Shown: one piece after another, positions 16,983 to 26,293 of the stretch
How the letters are laid out: every line of letters starts with the position of its first letter
Numbering within the stretch: position 1 is the first letter of the stretch
DNA from: Paenibacillus sp. JJ-223
Lineage (GTDB): Bacteria; Bacillota; Bacilli; Paenibacillales; Paenibacillaceae
Assembly (NCBI RefSeq): GCF_927798175.1
Contig: NZ_CAKMMP010000003.1
Span: 62,001-126,000 of the forward strand
Reading direction: 5' to 3'
Length of the DNA stretch: 64,000 nt
The notes under the pieces: generated by a model
Seen by the model: only the letters and a program-made list of their open reading frames with translations
Told to the model about the DNA's origin: nothing
Database searches by the model: none
Made by a program: the position numbers and the translations under genes

Positions 16983-18803
16983 ATGAATGCAAACGGATTC
17001 GACAACAAGACAGAACGGGAGGCGGTCTCGCAAGTGGCCAAGTTCATGCATCGCGCAACGCAATTCAGTTTGCAAACCAAGGTGTTTCTGACGTTTCTGG
17101 CACTGCTGTTGTTTGTGCTGGGTTGTTTCCTGGTGTACGTCAATGTCGTGGTCATCCGGCCTCTTAAAGAAAAAACGGTTCAGGATATGTTGATGACGGC
17201 GACCAAAGTCAGGGAGCAGGTTGACCTTTACATTGATCATCAGAACCAGCTGTCACAGCGGCTGCTGTCGAATAAAGACATTTTCGCTACCATGGACAAA
17301 AGCTATGAGGCCCAGAACAGCTATGAGAGACTAAAGCAAATTCGCAAGTTAAAAGATATCATGTTTCAAGCGATTGGGCCTAGCATGAATATCAAGGACA
17401 TGTCCATTTATGATCCAAGAGGGGTCATGCTTACTTCGTACTTGGGAGCAACCAATCGGGAGTTGTCCTTGCAGCGGACGCTGGAGGGCAGTGAGGCGGG
17501 GCGGCAGTGGTCAGGCAGCGGATTCGTGTTGCTCCGGCATGCGGACACCATTTCGTTCATCCGCTCCATCAATGATCAGAATGGCACAATATACGGTTAT
17601 CTGAACATTCAAATGGACCAGGATTACGTGCAAAAGCTGACCGAAGGAGTAACGGCTGGAGAGGTCTATATCCTCAATCAATACGGAGAGCAGATGACCG
17701 GCTTGGATGAGGGTGCCCAGCAAGTGAAACAAATTGAACCGTCGTCGTCCGAGGGGCTGGATGTCGATGAGCAAGGCAATTACATAACGCATTCCCAATC
17801 TTTGCATTCGGGATGGATTACGTATATCGTTACGCCGAGAAAATCCGTATTTGGATCGGTGAATTCGGTGCAGCTGATTTCGATCCTGCTCATTACTTCC
17901 CTTATGCTGGTTTCTTTTGTGTACATTTTAGTTTCGACGCGGAACCTGCTGCTCCCCATCCGCAAGCTTCGCAGCCAGATCTGGCGCATCAATTATAGCA
18001 ATATGAATTTAAAGGTTGACGATCGTCCCAAAAATAACGATTTGCTGCTGCTGAATGAAGCCTTCCAGGATTTGATGCAGCGGCTGCAGCAATCGATCGA
18101 CCGGGAGAAAGTGGCGCTGCATGAAGAAGTCATGGCCCGGAATTCGGCGCTTCAGGCGCAGATCGCACCTCATTTCATTCATAATGTGTTATACCTCATC
18201 AGCATTGCAGCCCAAGAGGGCAAAACGAACGTTGTTTCCGATATGTGCAAACATTTGTCGGACAGCTTGCGTTATATCGTATCTTCTCCATACGCGCATG
18301 TGACTTTAGCCGATGAGCTTGAACATACGAGGCATTACTTGTCGTTGGTTCAACAGAAGTACGAGGAAGATTTGGAATGGGAGATCGTATCGGACGACTT
18401 GTCCAACGAAATTCAATTGCCGAGACTGGTGATTCAGCCTTTTGTCGAAAATTGCATTGAGCATGCATTTATGAATACGGCTCCTCCTTGGAGCATCCGG
18501 ATTACCGTAAAACAATTCAACGGTTTATGGGCTTTGGAGATCAGAGACAACGGGGACGGATTCAGGGCGGAGAAAATACAGGAAATTATGAACAATATTC
18601 GAGAGAACGCTTCGAATGCGAGTCAAAGACAAAGCCGGCATACCGGGCTGGGCAACATGGGGATCGTCAACAGCGTCAACCGGCTCCAGCTGATGTATGC
18701 CAATCGGCTTATGTTTAATATTTTCAATCACCATTCTGATCAGGAAAAAGGCGCAACGGTACAGATTATTGGCTCCATGAGCCAAGATTTTTACCAAGAG
18801 TAG
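16983..18803 (+). CDS. yesM: YesM-type sensor histidine kinase
   Basis: A membrane sensor kinase of up to 606 residues. One helix at about residues 35-55 and another near 300-320 (SILLITSLMLVSFVYILVS) flank an extracellular Cache-like sensor. A HAMP segment follows. The kinase core has the phosphoacceptor motif QIAPHFIHNVLYLISI and the HATPase motifs VENCIEHAF, IRDNGDGF and GLGNMGI. Start choice is uncertain: the ATG at 16983 has AAGG only 1-2 nt before it, whereas a GTG at 17034 has GGGAGG 11 nt before it. It is followed 12 nt later by yesN and is divergent from the CUT1 sugar operon. Such pairs sense oligosaccharide or binding-protein signals in Paenibacillus. Confidence 0.95.
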   Translation: MNANGFDNKTEREAVSQVAKFMHRATQFSLQTKVFLTFLALLLFVLGCFLVYVNVVVIRPLKEKTVQDMLMTATKVREQVDLYIDHQNQLSQRLLSNKDIFATMDKSYEAQNSYERLKQIRKLKDIMFQAIGPSMNIKDMSIYDPRGVMLTSYLGATNRELSLQRTLEGSEAGRQWSGSGFVLLRHADTISFIRSINDQNGTIYGYLNIQMDQDYVQKLTEGVTAGEVYILNQYGEQMTGLDEGAQQVKQIEPSSSEGLDVDEQGNYITHSQSLHSGWITYIVTPRKSVFGSVNSVQLISILLITSLMLVSFVYILVSTRNLLLPIRKLRSQIWRINYSNMNLKVDDRPKNNDLLLLNEAFQDLMQRLQQSIDREKVALHEEVMARNSALQAQIAPHFIHNVLYLISIAAQEGKTNVVSDMCKHLSDSLRYIVSSPYAHVTLADELEHTRHYLSLVQQKYEEDLEWEIVSDDLSNEIQLPRLVIQPFVENCIEHAFMNTAPPWSIRITVKQFNGLWALEIRDNGDGFRAEKIQEIMNNIRENASNASQRQSRHTGLGNMGIVNSVNRLQLMYANRLMFNIFNHHSDQEKGATVQIIGSMSQDFYQE

Positions 18804-18815
18804 GAGGCGGAAGAG

Positions 18816-20333
18816 ATGTACAACGTCATCATTGTAGAGGACAGCAAACCGATCTTGCGCAACATTAAGACCCTGTTGGATGCGCTCGACATGCCGCTTC
18901 GGGTCGTCGCCACGGCAACGAATGGAGAGGAGGCGCTTGAGGCAATACGCCATGAGTCCATCCATATATTGCTGACGGATATCCGGATGCCCAAAATGGA
19001 CGGATTATCATTGATTGAACAGGTCAAACAACTGCACCCGAATCTTAAAGTGGTGCTGATCAGTGGTTATAGCGATTTTGAATATACGCGCAAAGCGTTG
19101 AATCTGCAGGTGTTTGATTATTTGCTCAAACCGGTGGATCGCAAAGCGCTGGAAGAGGTCATGGCTCGCGTCATCGACCAGTTGAACCGGCAAATGCCCA
19201 ATGATGCGGAGCTGTTGAAGGATATCGTAGCCCCCGAGTTATACGCGAACTTCAAGCTGGGAGAAGACCTGTCTTTGGTCGGACAGGTGATGTTTGTTCT
19301 TCGCAGACAGCCTTTCACAGGCGGCGGCCAACAGTGGGGAAGAGAGACGATCCTGTATGCGCTGACGGAATATTTGGCTCCTTATCCTTGCAAGGCGTTT
19401 CCGGCGCAGAGCTCGCAACAAATCATTGCGTTCGTAAACCGTGCCGTTCTGGATCGTTACTCATCCGTGTATGAGTGCCTCGAATCCGTTCGGCGGCACT
19501 TATCGAAGCAGGGCATGGACGTAATGATCGGAGGACAGCTGTTAACCGGCGAATCCGGCAGATTGCCGGAGTTATACCATCGGATCTCCGGAATTATTGG
19601 GGAGCAGCAGCGGATCAATCAAGGATGTGCGCTGGATACGGGGAATCCCGTTTCGCTTGCCCGTTCGGAAACAGGAGGCATGGGCATCGCTCCGGAAACG
19701 GACGTTGTGCGCATGATCCAACGGAATCAGAAGGAACGTTTTCAACTGAAGCTGTCCGAGCTGCTGGTGAAATGGAAGGAAAATAATGTACAGCTGGCGG
19801 AGCTGGAACGATTCATCGGTTTATTGGTCGATACGTTTGCCCATTTGCTGGAGGAGCGGGGGTCGGGGATTCGGCTTGGTCTTGAAGCACGTGCTAAACA
19901 GCTGCTTGAAGAAACGAATTATGCCGATTTTGGCATTGCGTTCATGGCGTGGACGGGACAATGCTTCGACATGCTGCAATCGCATTCTCGCAAAAGCAGA
20001 GAGGTGCTGTTCGAACAGATTGACGAATATATGAAAATGAACCGATACTCGTCATTGTCGATCAATGACCTTGCCGTAAAATTTCACGTGAGTCCGTCAT
20101 ATATTAGCAGAGTCATTAAAAACTTTACCCAGAGTACGTTTGTTCAGTATTATACAGGGTTGAAAATCAAAGAAGCATGCCGGCTGATGGAGAGCAAACC
20201 ACACATGAAGTTCAGGGAACTGTCCGATTTGCTGGCATTCAGCGATCAGCACTATTTTTCCAAAGTGTTCAAAGAATACACGGGATTCACGCCCACAGAG
20301 TATAAGGAGCATAAAAGGGAGGGATCAAGGTGA
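18816..20333 (+). CDS. yesN: YesN-type response regulator with AraC DNA-binding domain
   Basis: A 505-residue protein. The N-terminal receiver (residues 1-125) has the acidic pair E8-D9, phosphoacceptor D55 in LLTDIRMPKMDG and the conserved K after FDYLLKPVD. A long unclassified middle region follows. The C-terminal AraC/XylS double HTH has SLSINDLAVKFHVSPSYISR and ELSDLLAFSDQHYFSKVFKE ending YTGFTPTEYK. It is phosphorylated by the YesM kinase and probably activates the divergent sugar transporter operon. Its stop overlaps the start of the next small gene. Confidence 0.96.
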   Translation: MYNVIIVEDSKPILRNIKTLLDALDMPLRVVATATNGEEALEAIRHESIHILLTDIRMPKMDGLSLIEQVKQLHPNLKVVLISGYSDFEYTRKALNLQVFDYLLKPVDRKALEEVMARVIDQLNRQMPNDAELLKDIVAPELYANFKLGEDLSLVGQVMFVLRRQPFTGGGQQWGRETILYALTEYLAPYPCKAFPAQSSQQIIAFVNRAVLDRYSSVYECLESVRRHLSKQGMDVMIGGQLLTGESGRLPELYHRISGIIGEQQRINQGCALDTGNPVSLARSETGGMGIAPETDVVRMIQRNQKERFQLKLSELLVKWKENNVQLAELERFIGLLVDTFAHLLEERGSGIRLGLEARAKQLLEETNYADFGIAFMAWTGQCFDMLQSHSRKSREVLFEQIDEYMKMNRYSSLSINDLAVKFHVSPSYISRVIKNFTQSTFVQYYTGLKIKEACRLMESKPHMKFRELSDLLAFSDQHYFSKVFKEYTGFTPTEYKEHKREGSR

Positions 20334-20545
20334 GTGAAAACAAGGAAACGCCGGAATACATGAGGGAACGTTTAATTCAAGAAGAACAACGTAAAGATTC
20401 TCCGATGGTGGTATTTAAGGACGGTATGGATCGGGCCGCGGGCGGCAACCTGTCGGAACTGATGCGCGGTTTGGGGTGGAAGGGAACCTTGATCGTTGTG
20501 CTGGTGCTTGTCGTTGCGATCATCGTAATGCCGAGGTTTTTTTGA
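20330..20545 (+). CDS. Small single-pass membrane protein coupled to yesN (DUF6366-like)
   Basis: 71 residues. A charged N-terminus (MSENKETPEYMRERLIQEEQ) is followed by DGMDRAAGGNLSELMRGLGW and one C-terminal helix, TLIVVLVLVVAIIVMPRF. The GTG start overlaps the yesN stop (GTGA), preceded by GGGAGGGATCAAG, so it is translationally coupled. The layout resembles the small DUF6366 proteins of Bacilli, though I am not certain of that assignment. Coupling to a response regulator suggests a role linked to the signalling system, but this is inference. Confidence 0.75.
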   Translation: MSENKETPEYMRERLIQEEQRKDSPMVVFKDGMDRAAGGNLSELMRGLGWKGTLIVVLVLVVAIIVMPRFF

Positions 20546-20684
20546 ATGGGGCGTGTGGATCGAGGTGAAGTCGCCAAATCAGGTGTTTTTTTAGGAAGGT
20601 TCAATAGAACTATTGGAACAGGAGGCAGATTTGGATAAAATATCCTTGATTCTAATCACATTCGCTTGGAAGGAGAAATACAAG

Positions 20685-21629
20685 ATGACGGGCACCGAGA
20701 AGAGGAAAGGCATCATTCTACGAAGAGGTGGGCTGCTGGCCTTAAGCTTGCTGCTGATGTCCCTGGCCCTTCTGCCGGCGGGCTCCGCCCAGGCTGCAGA
20801 CAGCAAATGGATCAACCAGATATGGGACAAATACAAGGCGTATAACAAGAAAACGGTCTCAAATTATAACGCTTATATGAAAAAGGCGACGGATACATAC
20901 AAAGCCTATCTTCAGAAACAAAACAGCCGTCTGGACGAACTGGAAAGCATTGTCCTGGAAGACCAAAAAAAGTGGAACGAATGGCTGAAGGAGGATTTGG
21001 CGAAACTTACGGAAAAATACGGGGATAACCGCGAGCTGCGGGATGCATTGAATCAGTACGAACGCGATATCAATCCGAACTCGCTCAGCAGCCCCATGGG
21101 TCTTTACTCCCGGGCGGCCAACCGCAATTCCCTGAGCAGCACGATGGGCATATACGACCGCGCAATCAACGAGAACGCACTGACCAGCTACATGGCCGAA
21201 TATAAAAAAGCGGTTGATCCAGACAGTTTAACCAGTCCCGCTTTTGCGCTGAAAAAAACGGTATCGGATCGTTACCTCACCAGCCCGATGTATCTTTTAA
21301 TGAAAAACTCCAGCACTGACTACCTCACCAGCCCGTTGTATCGTTATTCGATCGGAAAGATCAGCAAATCCAAAGCACAGCAGCAATACAGCAAACTGTA
21401 TAAAGACTATACCGCCCAAATTTCCAGGGATACTGCGGCTTACAAAAAGGAGATCGCCGAAAAGGTCGCATCCGCCGATCTGAAGATTCAGAAGCTTTAT
21501 CTGGAAACCATCCAGGCGCTCGAGAAGCAGCGTAATGCAACGCTGCAAAACATTTCCGACCAGCGCAAAAAAATGGGCGAGGAAGGATTGACCTGGGAGC
21601 CACTGCTAGTAATCCCCGCAAAAAAGTGA
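20685..21629 (+). CDS. Secreted helical protein with short LTSP-type repeats, unknown function
   Basis: A 314-residue protein. The ATG at 20685 follows AAGGAG; the frame extends to 20613 without a good site. A signal peptide with RRGG, a hydrophobic core and cleavage near AQA-ADS precedes a charged helical region rich in Tyr and Lys (WDKYKAYNKKTVSNYNAYMK). Residues ~135-235 hold about six degenerate units of 20-25 residues around NSLSSPMGLYSRA, NSLSSTMGIYDRA, NALTSYMAEYKKA, DSLTSPAFALKK, RYLTSPMYLLMK and DYLTSPLYRYSI. The C-terminus is a coiled-coil-like helix (IQKLYLETIQALEKQRNATL). I do not recognise the family. It follows the small membrane protein by 139 bp and ends at a terminator. Confidence 0.8.
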   Translation: MTGTEKRKGIILRRGGLLALSLLLMSLALLPAGSAQAADSKWINQIWDKYKAYNKKTVSNYNAYMKKATDTYKAYLQKQNSRLDELESIVLEDQKKWNEWLKEDLAKLTEKYGDNRELRDALNQYERDINPNSLSSPMGLYSRAANRNSLSSTMGIYDRAINENALTSYMAEYKKAVDPDSLTSPAFALKKTVSDRYLTSPMYLLMKNSSTDYLTSPLYRYSIGKISKSKAQQQYSKLYKDYTAQISRDTAAYKKEIAEKVASADLKIQKLYLETIQALEKQRNATLQNISDQRKKMGEEGLTWEPLLVIPAKK

Positions 21630-21744
21630 ATGGTAACCCTCAAGATGGACACTTTGAAAAAAAGGGACCGTCCTGCCGATTTTTATATGTTGAGGACAGG
21701 AACTTGGTTCCCGTGCCTTTAAAGGACGATAGCTGTTAGCCGAG

Positions 21745-21785
21745 GAGGCAGTCAAGGACAAATGCTTGCCCTTGGCTGCCTTTTG
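21745..21785 (+). terminator. Intrinsic terminator of the secreted repeat protein gene
   Basis: AGGCAGTCAAGG (21746-21757) pairs with CCTTGGCTGCCT (21770-21781), followed by TTTTG. Confidence 0.8.
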
Positions 21786-21794
21786 TCATCCAAC

Positions 21795-22271
21795 TTACGG
21801 CCGGCTCATCGCGGTTTCCCCGGTTCGTGTCAGCTCAAGCAGGCCATATGGCTCAAGAAGCTGAAGCAGGGCATTGTTTTGCGCCATCTCGCCGACAACC
21901 TGCACAACGAGCGCGTCCAGACCGACGTCGGCAATGGTGCATCGAAACGTTTCCGCGATCGAGCCAATTTCCTGCCGCTGGGCAGGCAACGCCTTCAGCT
22001 TCACGAGCATCAATTCCCGCGACAGCTTGGGAGCGGGATCAAGCGAATGGACTTGGATTACGTCGACCAGCTTGCTCAACTGCAAGATCAGCTGATCGCG
22101 CATTTGACGGTTGCCCGCGGCGACGATCGTCATCCGCGACAAACCTTCGAGCTCACAGCCGCCTACCGTAATACTCTCGATATTATATCCTCTGCGGCTG
22201 AATAAGTTGGCGACCCGCTGCAGCACCCCCGGATGATCATTGGTCAATACGGAAATGGTATGTCTATCCAT
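21795..22271 (-). CDS. ilvN: Acetolactate synthase small (regulatory) subunit
   Basis: A 158-residue regulatory subunit. The N-terminal ACT domain starts HTISVLTNDHPGVLQRVANL and continues RRGYNIESITVGGCE; it binds valine for feedback control. The C-terminal ALS_ss_C domain contains ELMLVKLKAL and LLEPYGLLELTRTGETAMSR. It stimulates the IlvB catalytic subunit and makes it valine-sensitive. It overlaps the end of ilvB by 8 bp, so the two are translationally coupled. Called ilvH in some annotations. Confidence 0.96.
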   Translation of the reverse strand: MDRHTISVLTNDHPGVLQRVANLFSRRGYNIESITVGGCELEGLSRMTIVAAGNRQMRDQLILQLSKLVDVIQVHSLDPAPKLSRELMLVKLKALPAQRQEIGSIAETFRCTIADVGLDALVVQVVGEMAQNNALLQLLEPYGLLELTRTGETAMSRP

Positions 22272-24012
22272 TGGTTATCTCTTCCCCCGTCATCATATCG
22301 CTCAGCGCCATCCCTTGCGGCACCATAGGATATACTAGCTCATCCCGATCGACTACAAAATCGATCAGAACAGGTCCTTCCGTTTCCATTGCAAGCTGCC
22401 ACACCCGTTGTGCTTCCTCTGGGTTCTGCGCCCTTAATCCCGTTATGCCGTAAGCTTCCGCGAGTTTGACGAAATCCGGACTGCCGGACAAATCGATATG
22501 GCTGTGGCGTCCTTCATAGACAAGCTCCTGCCACTGTTTGATCATGCCCAGCGTGCGATTGTTGATCACAACAATCTTCACCGGGATTTGGTGGATGGCG
22601 CACACCGCCAGTTCCTGTGCGCACATCTGCATTCCGCCGTCGCCATTGATCGATATGACAGTGCGCCCGGGATTACCGATTTGAGCGCCAATCGCAGCGG
22701 GAAAGCCGAATCCCATCGTACCGAGGCCGCCTGAAGTGATCAGCGTACGGGGGTGGTTAAAGCGGCCGAACAGCGCGGTCCACATTTGGTGCTGTCCGAC
22801 GTCCGTCGTGATAATGGCTTCGCCCCCGGTGGTTTCGGCAATCATCTCGATGACATATTGGGGCTTCAGTTCCTGTCCGTCTTTGCGGTAACGCGGCGGG
22901 TGAAGCATTTTCATCCGGTTCAGCTCGGAAACCCACGATGCGGTTTGGTTGGCATGGCCGTACGTACCTGAATCTGCCCGCAGCTCATCAAGCAGTGCGC
23001 GGAGTACCGTGCAGGCATCCCCCGTAACCGAGATGGACGAAGGCACCAGCTTGCCAATCTCGGCGGCGTCAATGTCGATGTGGGCAATGACCGCCTCCGG
23101 AGCAAAGCCGTCAAGCCTCATGGTCACCCGGTCATCAAACCGGGAACCAACGGCGACAAGCAAGTCGCACTGCAATAAAGCCCGGTTGGCGGTAACCGTT
23201 CCATGCATGCCTGCCATGCCGAGCGAAAGAGGATCATCGGAAGGAAATCCCCCGATTCCGAGCAGCGTGGTCGTCACCGGGATGCCGCAGTGACGAGCCA
23301 GTTCCGACAGCGCCTGTTCAGCCCCGGCGTGGATAATGCCTGCCCCCGCCAGAATGAGCGGTTTCCTGGCACTCCGCAGAACGGCGGCCAACCTGCCGAT
23401 TTGATCCGGTCGGACAAAGGGAAGCGGTTGGTAGCCCCGTATGGAGATTTCCTCAGGATATATAAACTCTGTCATCTCAGCGGAAACGTCTTTCGGGATA
23501 TCGACCAGCACCGGTCCTTTTCGTCCGGAATTGGCCAAATGAAACGCTTCACGAAGCACTCGGGGCAGTTCATCCGCCGTACGTACCATATAGCTGTGTT
23601 TGGTCACCGGCAGGGTCATACCGCCGATATCGGCTTCTTGGAAAGCGTCGGTGCCGAGCAGCGACGTAGCCACATTGCCGGTTATAACGACCAGCGGAAT
23701 GCTGTCCATATGAGCGGTCGCAATGCCGGTGATCAGATTCGTCGCACCAGGTCCCGATGTTGCCAGACAAACTCCTGTTCTGCCAGTGGAGCGGGCGTAT
23801 CCGTCTGCGGCGTGAATGGCTCCTTGTTCATGTCTGGTCAGGATATGCTTGAAATCCGGGTTTCCATGCATCGCATCATATATATACAGCACGGCGCCCC
23901 CAGGATACCCGAAGACACATTCAACCCCTTCAAGAAGCAGGGATCGCAGCAGTATCTCCGATCCGCTGATTCGGTCTCTCTTTAACAAACGTTCACGATC
24001 CGTTGGATTCAT
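22264..24012 (-). CDS. ilvB: Acetolactate synthase large (catalytic) subunit
   Basis: A 582-residue TPP- and FAD-dependent enzyme that condenses two pyruvates to acetolactate (valine/leucine) or pyruvate with 2-oxobutyrate (isoleucine). Motifs: VFGYPGGAVLYIYDAM, the catalytic Glu in RHEQGAIHAADGYA, ATSGPGATNLITGIATAHMD, the FAD region VAVGSRFDDRVT and the TPP-Mg motif SINGDGGMQMCAQE...IVVINNRTLGM. The ATG at 24012 follows GGGAG by 9 nt; another ATG two codons earlier is only 3 nt from it. The presence of ilvN shows it is anabolic rather than AlsS. Unusually, ilvC, ilvD and leu genes are not adjacent, and no T-box leader is seen. Confidence 0.95.
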   Translation of the reverse strand: MNPTDRERLLKRDRISGSEILLRSLLLEGVECVFGYPGGAVLYIYDAMHGNPDFKHILTRHEQGAIHAADGYARSTGRTGVCLATSGPGATNLITGIATAHMDSIPLVVITGNVATSLLGTDAFQEADIGGMTLPVTKHSYMVRTADELPRVLREAFHLANSGRKGPVLVDIPKDVSAEMTEFIYPEEISIRGYQPLPFVRPDQIGRLAAVLRSARKPLILAGAGIIHAGAEQALSELARHCGIPVTTTLLGIGGFPSDDPLSLGMAGMHGTVTANRALLQCDLLVAVGSRFDDRVTMRLDGFAPEAVIAHIDIDAAEIGKLVPSSISVTGDACTVLRALLDELRADSGTYGHANQTASWVSELNRMKMLHPPRYRKDGQELKPQYVIEMIAETTGGEAIITTDVGQHQMWTALFGRFNHPRTLITSGGLGTMGFGFPAAIGAQIGNPGRTVISINGDGGMQMCAQELAVCAIHQIPVKIVVINNRTLGMIKQWQELVYEGRHSHIDLSGSPDFVKLAEAYGITGLRAQNPEEAQRVWQLAMETEGPVLIDFVVDRDELVYPMVPQGMALSDMMTGEEITNG

Positions 24013-24128
24013 GCACATTCACTCCCTTCATTTACACGGTAACATGCGGAAACGAAGGAGAGTACTACCCATCCTGTTACTTTGATAGTATACTTTTGGC
24101 TAATAATTTAACCGGGAGCGTACCGAAC

Positions 24129-26159
24129 ATGGAAACGATAAGGGATGTCATGATCAGGCTTGGTGCCGAGGAATTTACGGGGAGAGCCTTCGAATGCCAA
24201 TATTTCGGCAGGATGCTGGAAGCCGGCAGGGAGGGAACGGCACAAATATTAAACGTGCACGGCACGGGCGGAATCGGCAAAACCACGCTGCTGACGCGCT
24301 TTAGCCGCTTGGCGGACAATGTCGGTGCCGGGTTCGTGCGGATGGACATGCAGGATTATATGGGCAGCCCGGACCTTTTTATGCAGGATCTGGCGTCCAG
24401 ACTGGACTCGGATGGGCAAAGACCTATGGGGACAGTGACTGCAGAACGAATTATCGAGCATCTCCACAACAGCGCGGCGGGAAAAAAGATCGTGCTCGCA
24501 CTGGATCAATACGAGGAGGCCGGAAGCATTGATTCTTGGCTCCGTGAAACCTTTTTCCCCCTTCTCCGGTCCGATCTGCTGATCGTCATTGCGGGGAGGT
24601 ACCCGCTGGGCGGCCCCTGGAAGCTGTCTTCGTTATGGAGGAGGCTGATCGTTAATCTTCCGCTGTCCGAATTGCAGTATGAGGAGGCTAGGACCTATCT
24701 CCGGCGGCAGGGAATCACGGACGAGTCGTTGATCGACCGGCTGTGGCTGATCTCATCAGGGCATCCGCTTTCCTTGTCGCTGCTCGCCGTCAATACGGGA
24801 AGCGGCCAATTCCGCAGCAGCGCTAAGCGGGAAACGCACGCGGAACTGCTGCAATATTGGCTTGAGGAGGTGCCTGACGAAACGCTCCGGTCCTTGGTAT
24901 ATGCGGCATCCGTTCCACGGAGCTTCGATCTCGAAATGCTGCAGCGGATGATGGAGGCAGAGCTGCCTCGCGAAGTATTCGAACGTTTGATCAAGCTTTC
25001 CTTTGTCGGAAGCTCTGCGAGAGGATGGCAGCTGCATGACCTTGTCCGTGACGCTGCCCGGCAGAGTTTTCGGGAACGGCAGCCGGATACGTTCGCGCTG
25101 TACCTTGAGCGGCTGATCGCGGTTCTTAACGAACGGATCCGTTCAAAAATGGAGGGGGGGTCAAGCGCCGCTGCGGATATATACGAGTTGATCAGCCACA
25201 CCGGCCATCCGATTCTGCGCGCACATTTTCGGTACAATCGCAGCTCGGCAAATTATTGGGAGCCGGTGACGGAGCAGACACTGCCGGAAATGGAGAAGTA
25301 TATTGAACGGCGGAAAGCCGCGGCCAAGACGGCCAGAATCGTATGCTCCGATCCGGACAGTGATGAGTGGTTCCGATATGAGTTGACGGGGCAAGAGAGC
25401 CTGCTCCGGTTAACCGGATGGGATCCAGCCGAATTGACCGCATTTGGGCTGGATTCGTTCCGTCTGCTGCGGGGACCGGATGGCGACGTTCTCGGGCTGG
25501 CGGCAATGCTGTCCGTTCGGGCCGATACGCTGCCGTATTTACTGCGGAACCCGCTTTCGGCTCCTTGCTTCCGTTTGTTAACGGAGGCACATGATCCGCA
25601 GGAGAACGAGACATGCAAATTTATATTCGCCGTAGATGTGATGGACCCGGAAAGCCGCGAATTGCGTTCGGACAGCGTTAATCTGATCATGGAACACGTT
25701 TTATCAGGGACTTTGCTCATCGCTTGCCCTCCGGCATTGCCCTTTTACCGGGATTCCCATATCAGCATGGGCTTTGAACCCTTACTCGGCATAGAATGTC
25801 CTTATGTTTACAACGGCGGCGTTCAGGCCGCAGCGTACCGTTTGGATACCCGTGGGAACAAGCTGCACGCATTTTTGGAGAAGGCGGCAAGTTTACGAAC
25901 GGAAAATGGTTCAATGAAAGAACATCCTCATTCGGCTCGGCGAAAAGCGGAGGGCCCCCTGATAAGCCGACTAACCCCGCGGGAGCTTGAAGTAGCCGAA
26001 CGCATTGCCAGCGGGTCCACGAATAAGGAAATTGCCGGCTCGCTGTTTATTAGCGAAGCGGCCGTCAAGAAACATCTGAATGCGATGCTGCAAAAGACAG
26101 GCCTAAAGAACCGTACGCAAATTGCTGCCGAGCTGCTGAATTCGCGGACAGACCTTTAA
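24129..26159 (+). CDS. STAND-type NTPase regulator with C-terminal LuxR HTH (LAL/MalT-like)
   Basis: A 676-residue protein. The P-loop GTGGIGKT (45-52) and Walker B IVLALDQYEE (121-130) mark an NTPase switch module, followed by a winged-helix-like region with LSGHPLSLSLLA-type text. The last 66 residues (611-676) are a LuxR/GerE HTH: RLTPRELEVAERIASG, NKEIAGSLFISEAAVKKHLN. The ~280 residues between have no obvious TPRs; their end (FYRDSHISMGFEPLLG) looks like the C-terminus of a GNAT-type fold, so the sensor may differ from MalT. The ATG at 24129 follows GGGAG; the ORF reaches 24003 but would overlap ilvB. It is divergent from ilvBN over ~115 bp and could regulate it, or only itself. Confidence 0.88.
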   Translation: METIRDVMIRLGAEEFTGRAFECQYFGRMLEAGREGTAQILNVHGTGGIGKTTLLTRFSRLADNVGAGFVRMDMQDYMGSPDLFMQDLASRLDSDGQRPMGTVTAERIIEHLHNSAAGKKIVLALDQYEEAGSIDSWLRETFFPLLRSDLLIVIAGRYPLGGPWKLSSLWRRLIVNLPLSELQYEEARTYLRRQGITDESLIDRLWLISSGHPLSLSLLAVNTGSGQFRSSAKRETHAELLQYWLEEVPDETLRSLVYAASVPRSFDLEMLQRMMEAELPREVFERLIKLSFVGSSARGWQLHDLVRDAARQSFRERQPDTFALYLERLIAVLNERIRSKMEGGSSAAADIYELISHTGHPILRAHFRYNRSSANYWEPVTEQTLPEMEKYIERRKAAAKTARIVCSDPDSDEWFRYELTGQESLLRLTGWDPAELTAFGLDSFRLLRGPDGDVLGLAAMLSVRADTLPYLLRNPLSAPCFRLLTEAHDPQENETCKFIFAVDVMDPESRELRSDSVNLIMEHVLSGTLLIACPPALPFYRDSHISMGFEPLLGIECPYVYNGGVQAAAYRLDTRGNKLHAFLEKAASLRTENGSMKEHPHSARRKAEGPLISRLTPRELEVAERIASGSTNKEIAGSLFISEAAVKKHLNAMLQKTGLKNRTQIAAELLNSRTDL

Positions 26160-26187
26160 AAAATGCAATCCCATTTAGGCTGCCATT

Positions 26188-26215
26188 TAAGTCCGGTGAT
26201 GAACCGGGCTTTTTG
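26188..26215 (+). terminator. Intrinsic terminator after the LuxR-type regulator
   Basis: AAGTCCGGT / ACCGGGCTT with a short loop and five T residues. Confidence 0.7.
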
Positions 26216-26293
26216 TTATCGGTTATGAAGCTTTATCCACTTTATTTAACCCCGAGTTAAAATGGAATGCGAAAATGATCGTTATAATGTGGG

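Noticed and set aside
23203..23985. 260-residue plus-strand ORF inside ilvB
   Set aside because: Antisense to a certain gene; no start signal or domain.
24013..24128. T-box leader before ilvB
   Set aside because: The gap is only ~115 bp, with no T-box sequence or terminator.
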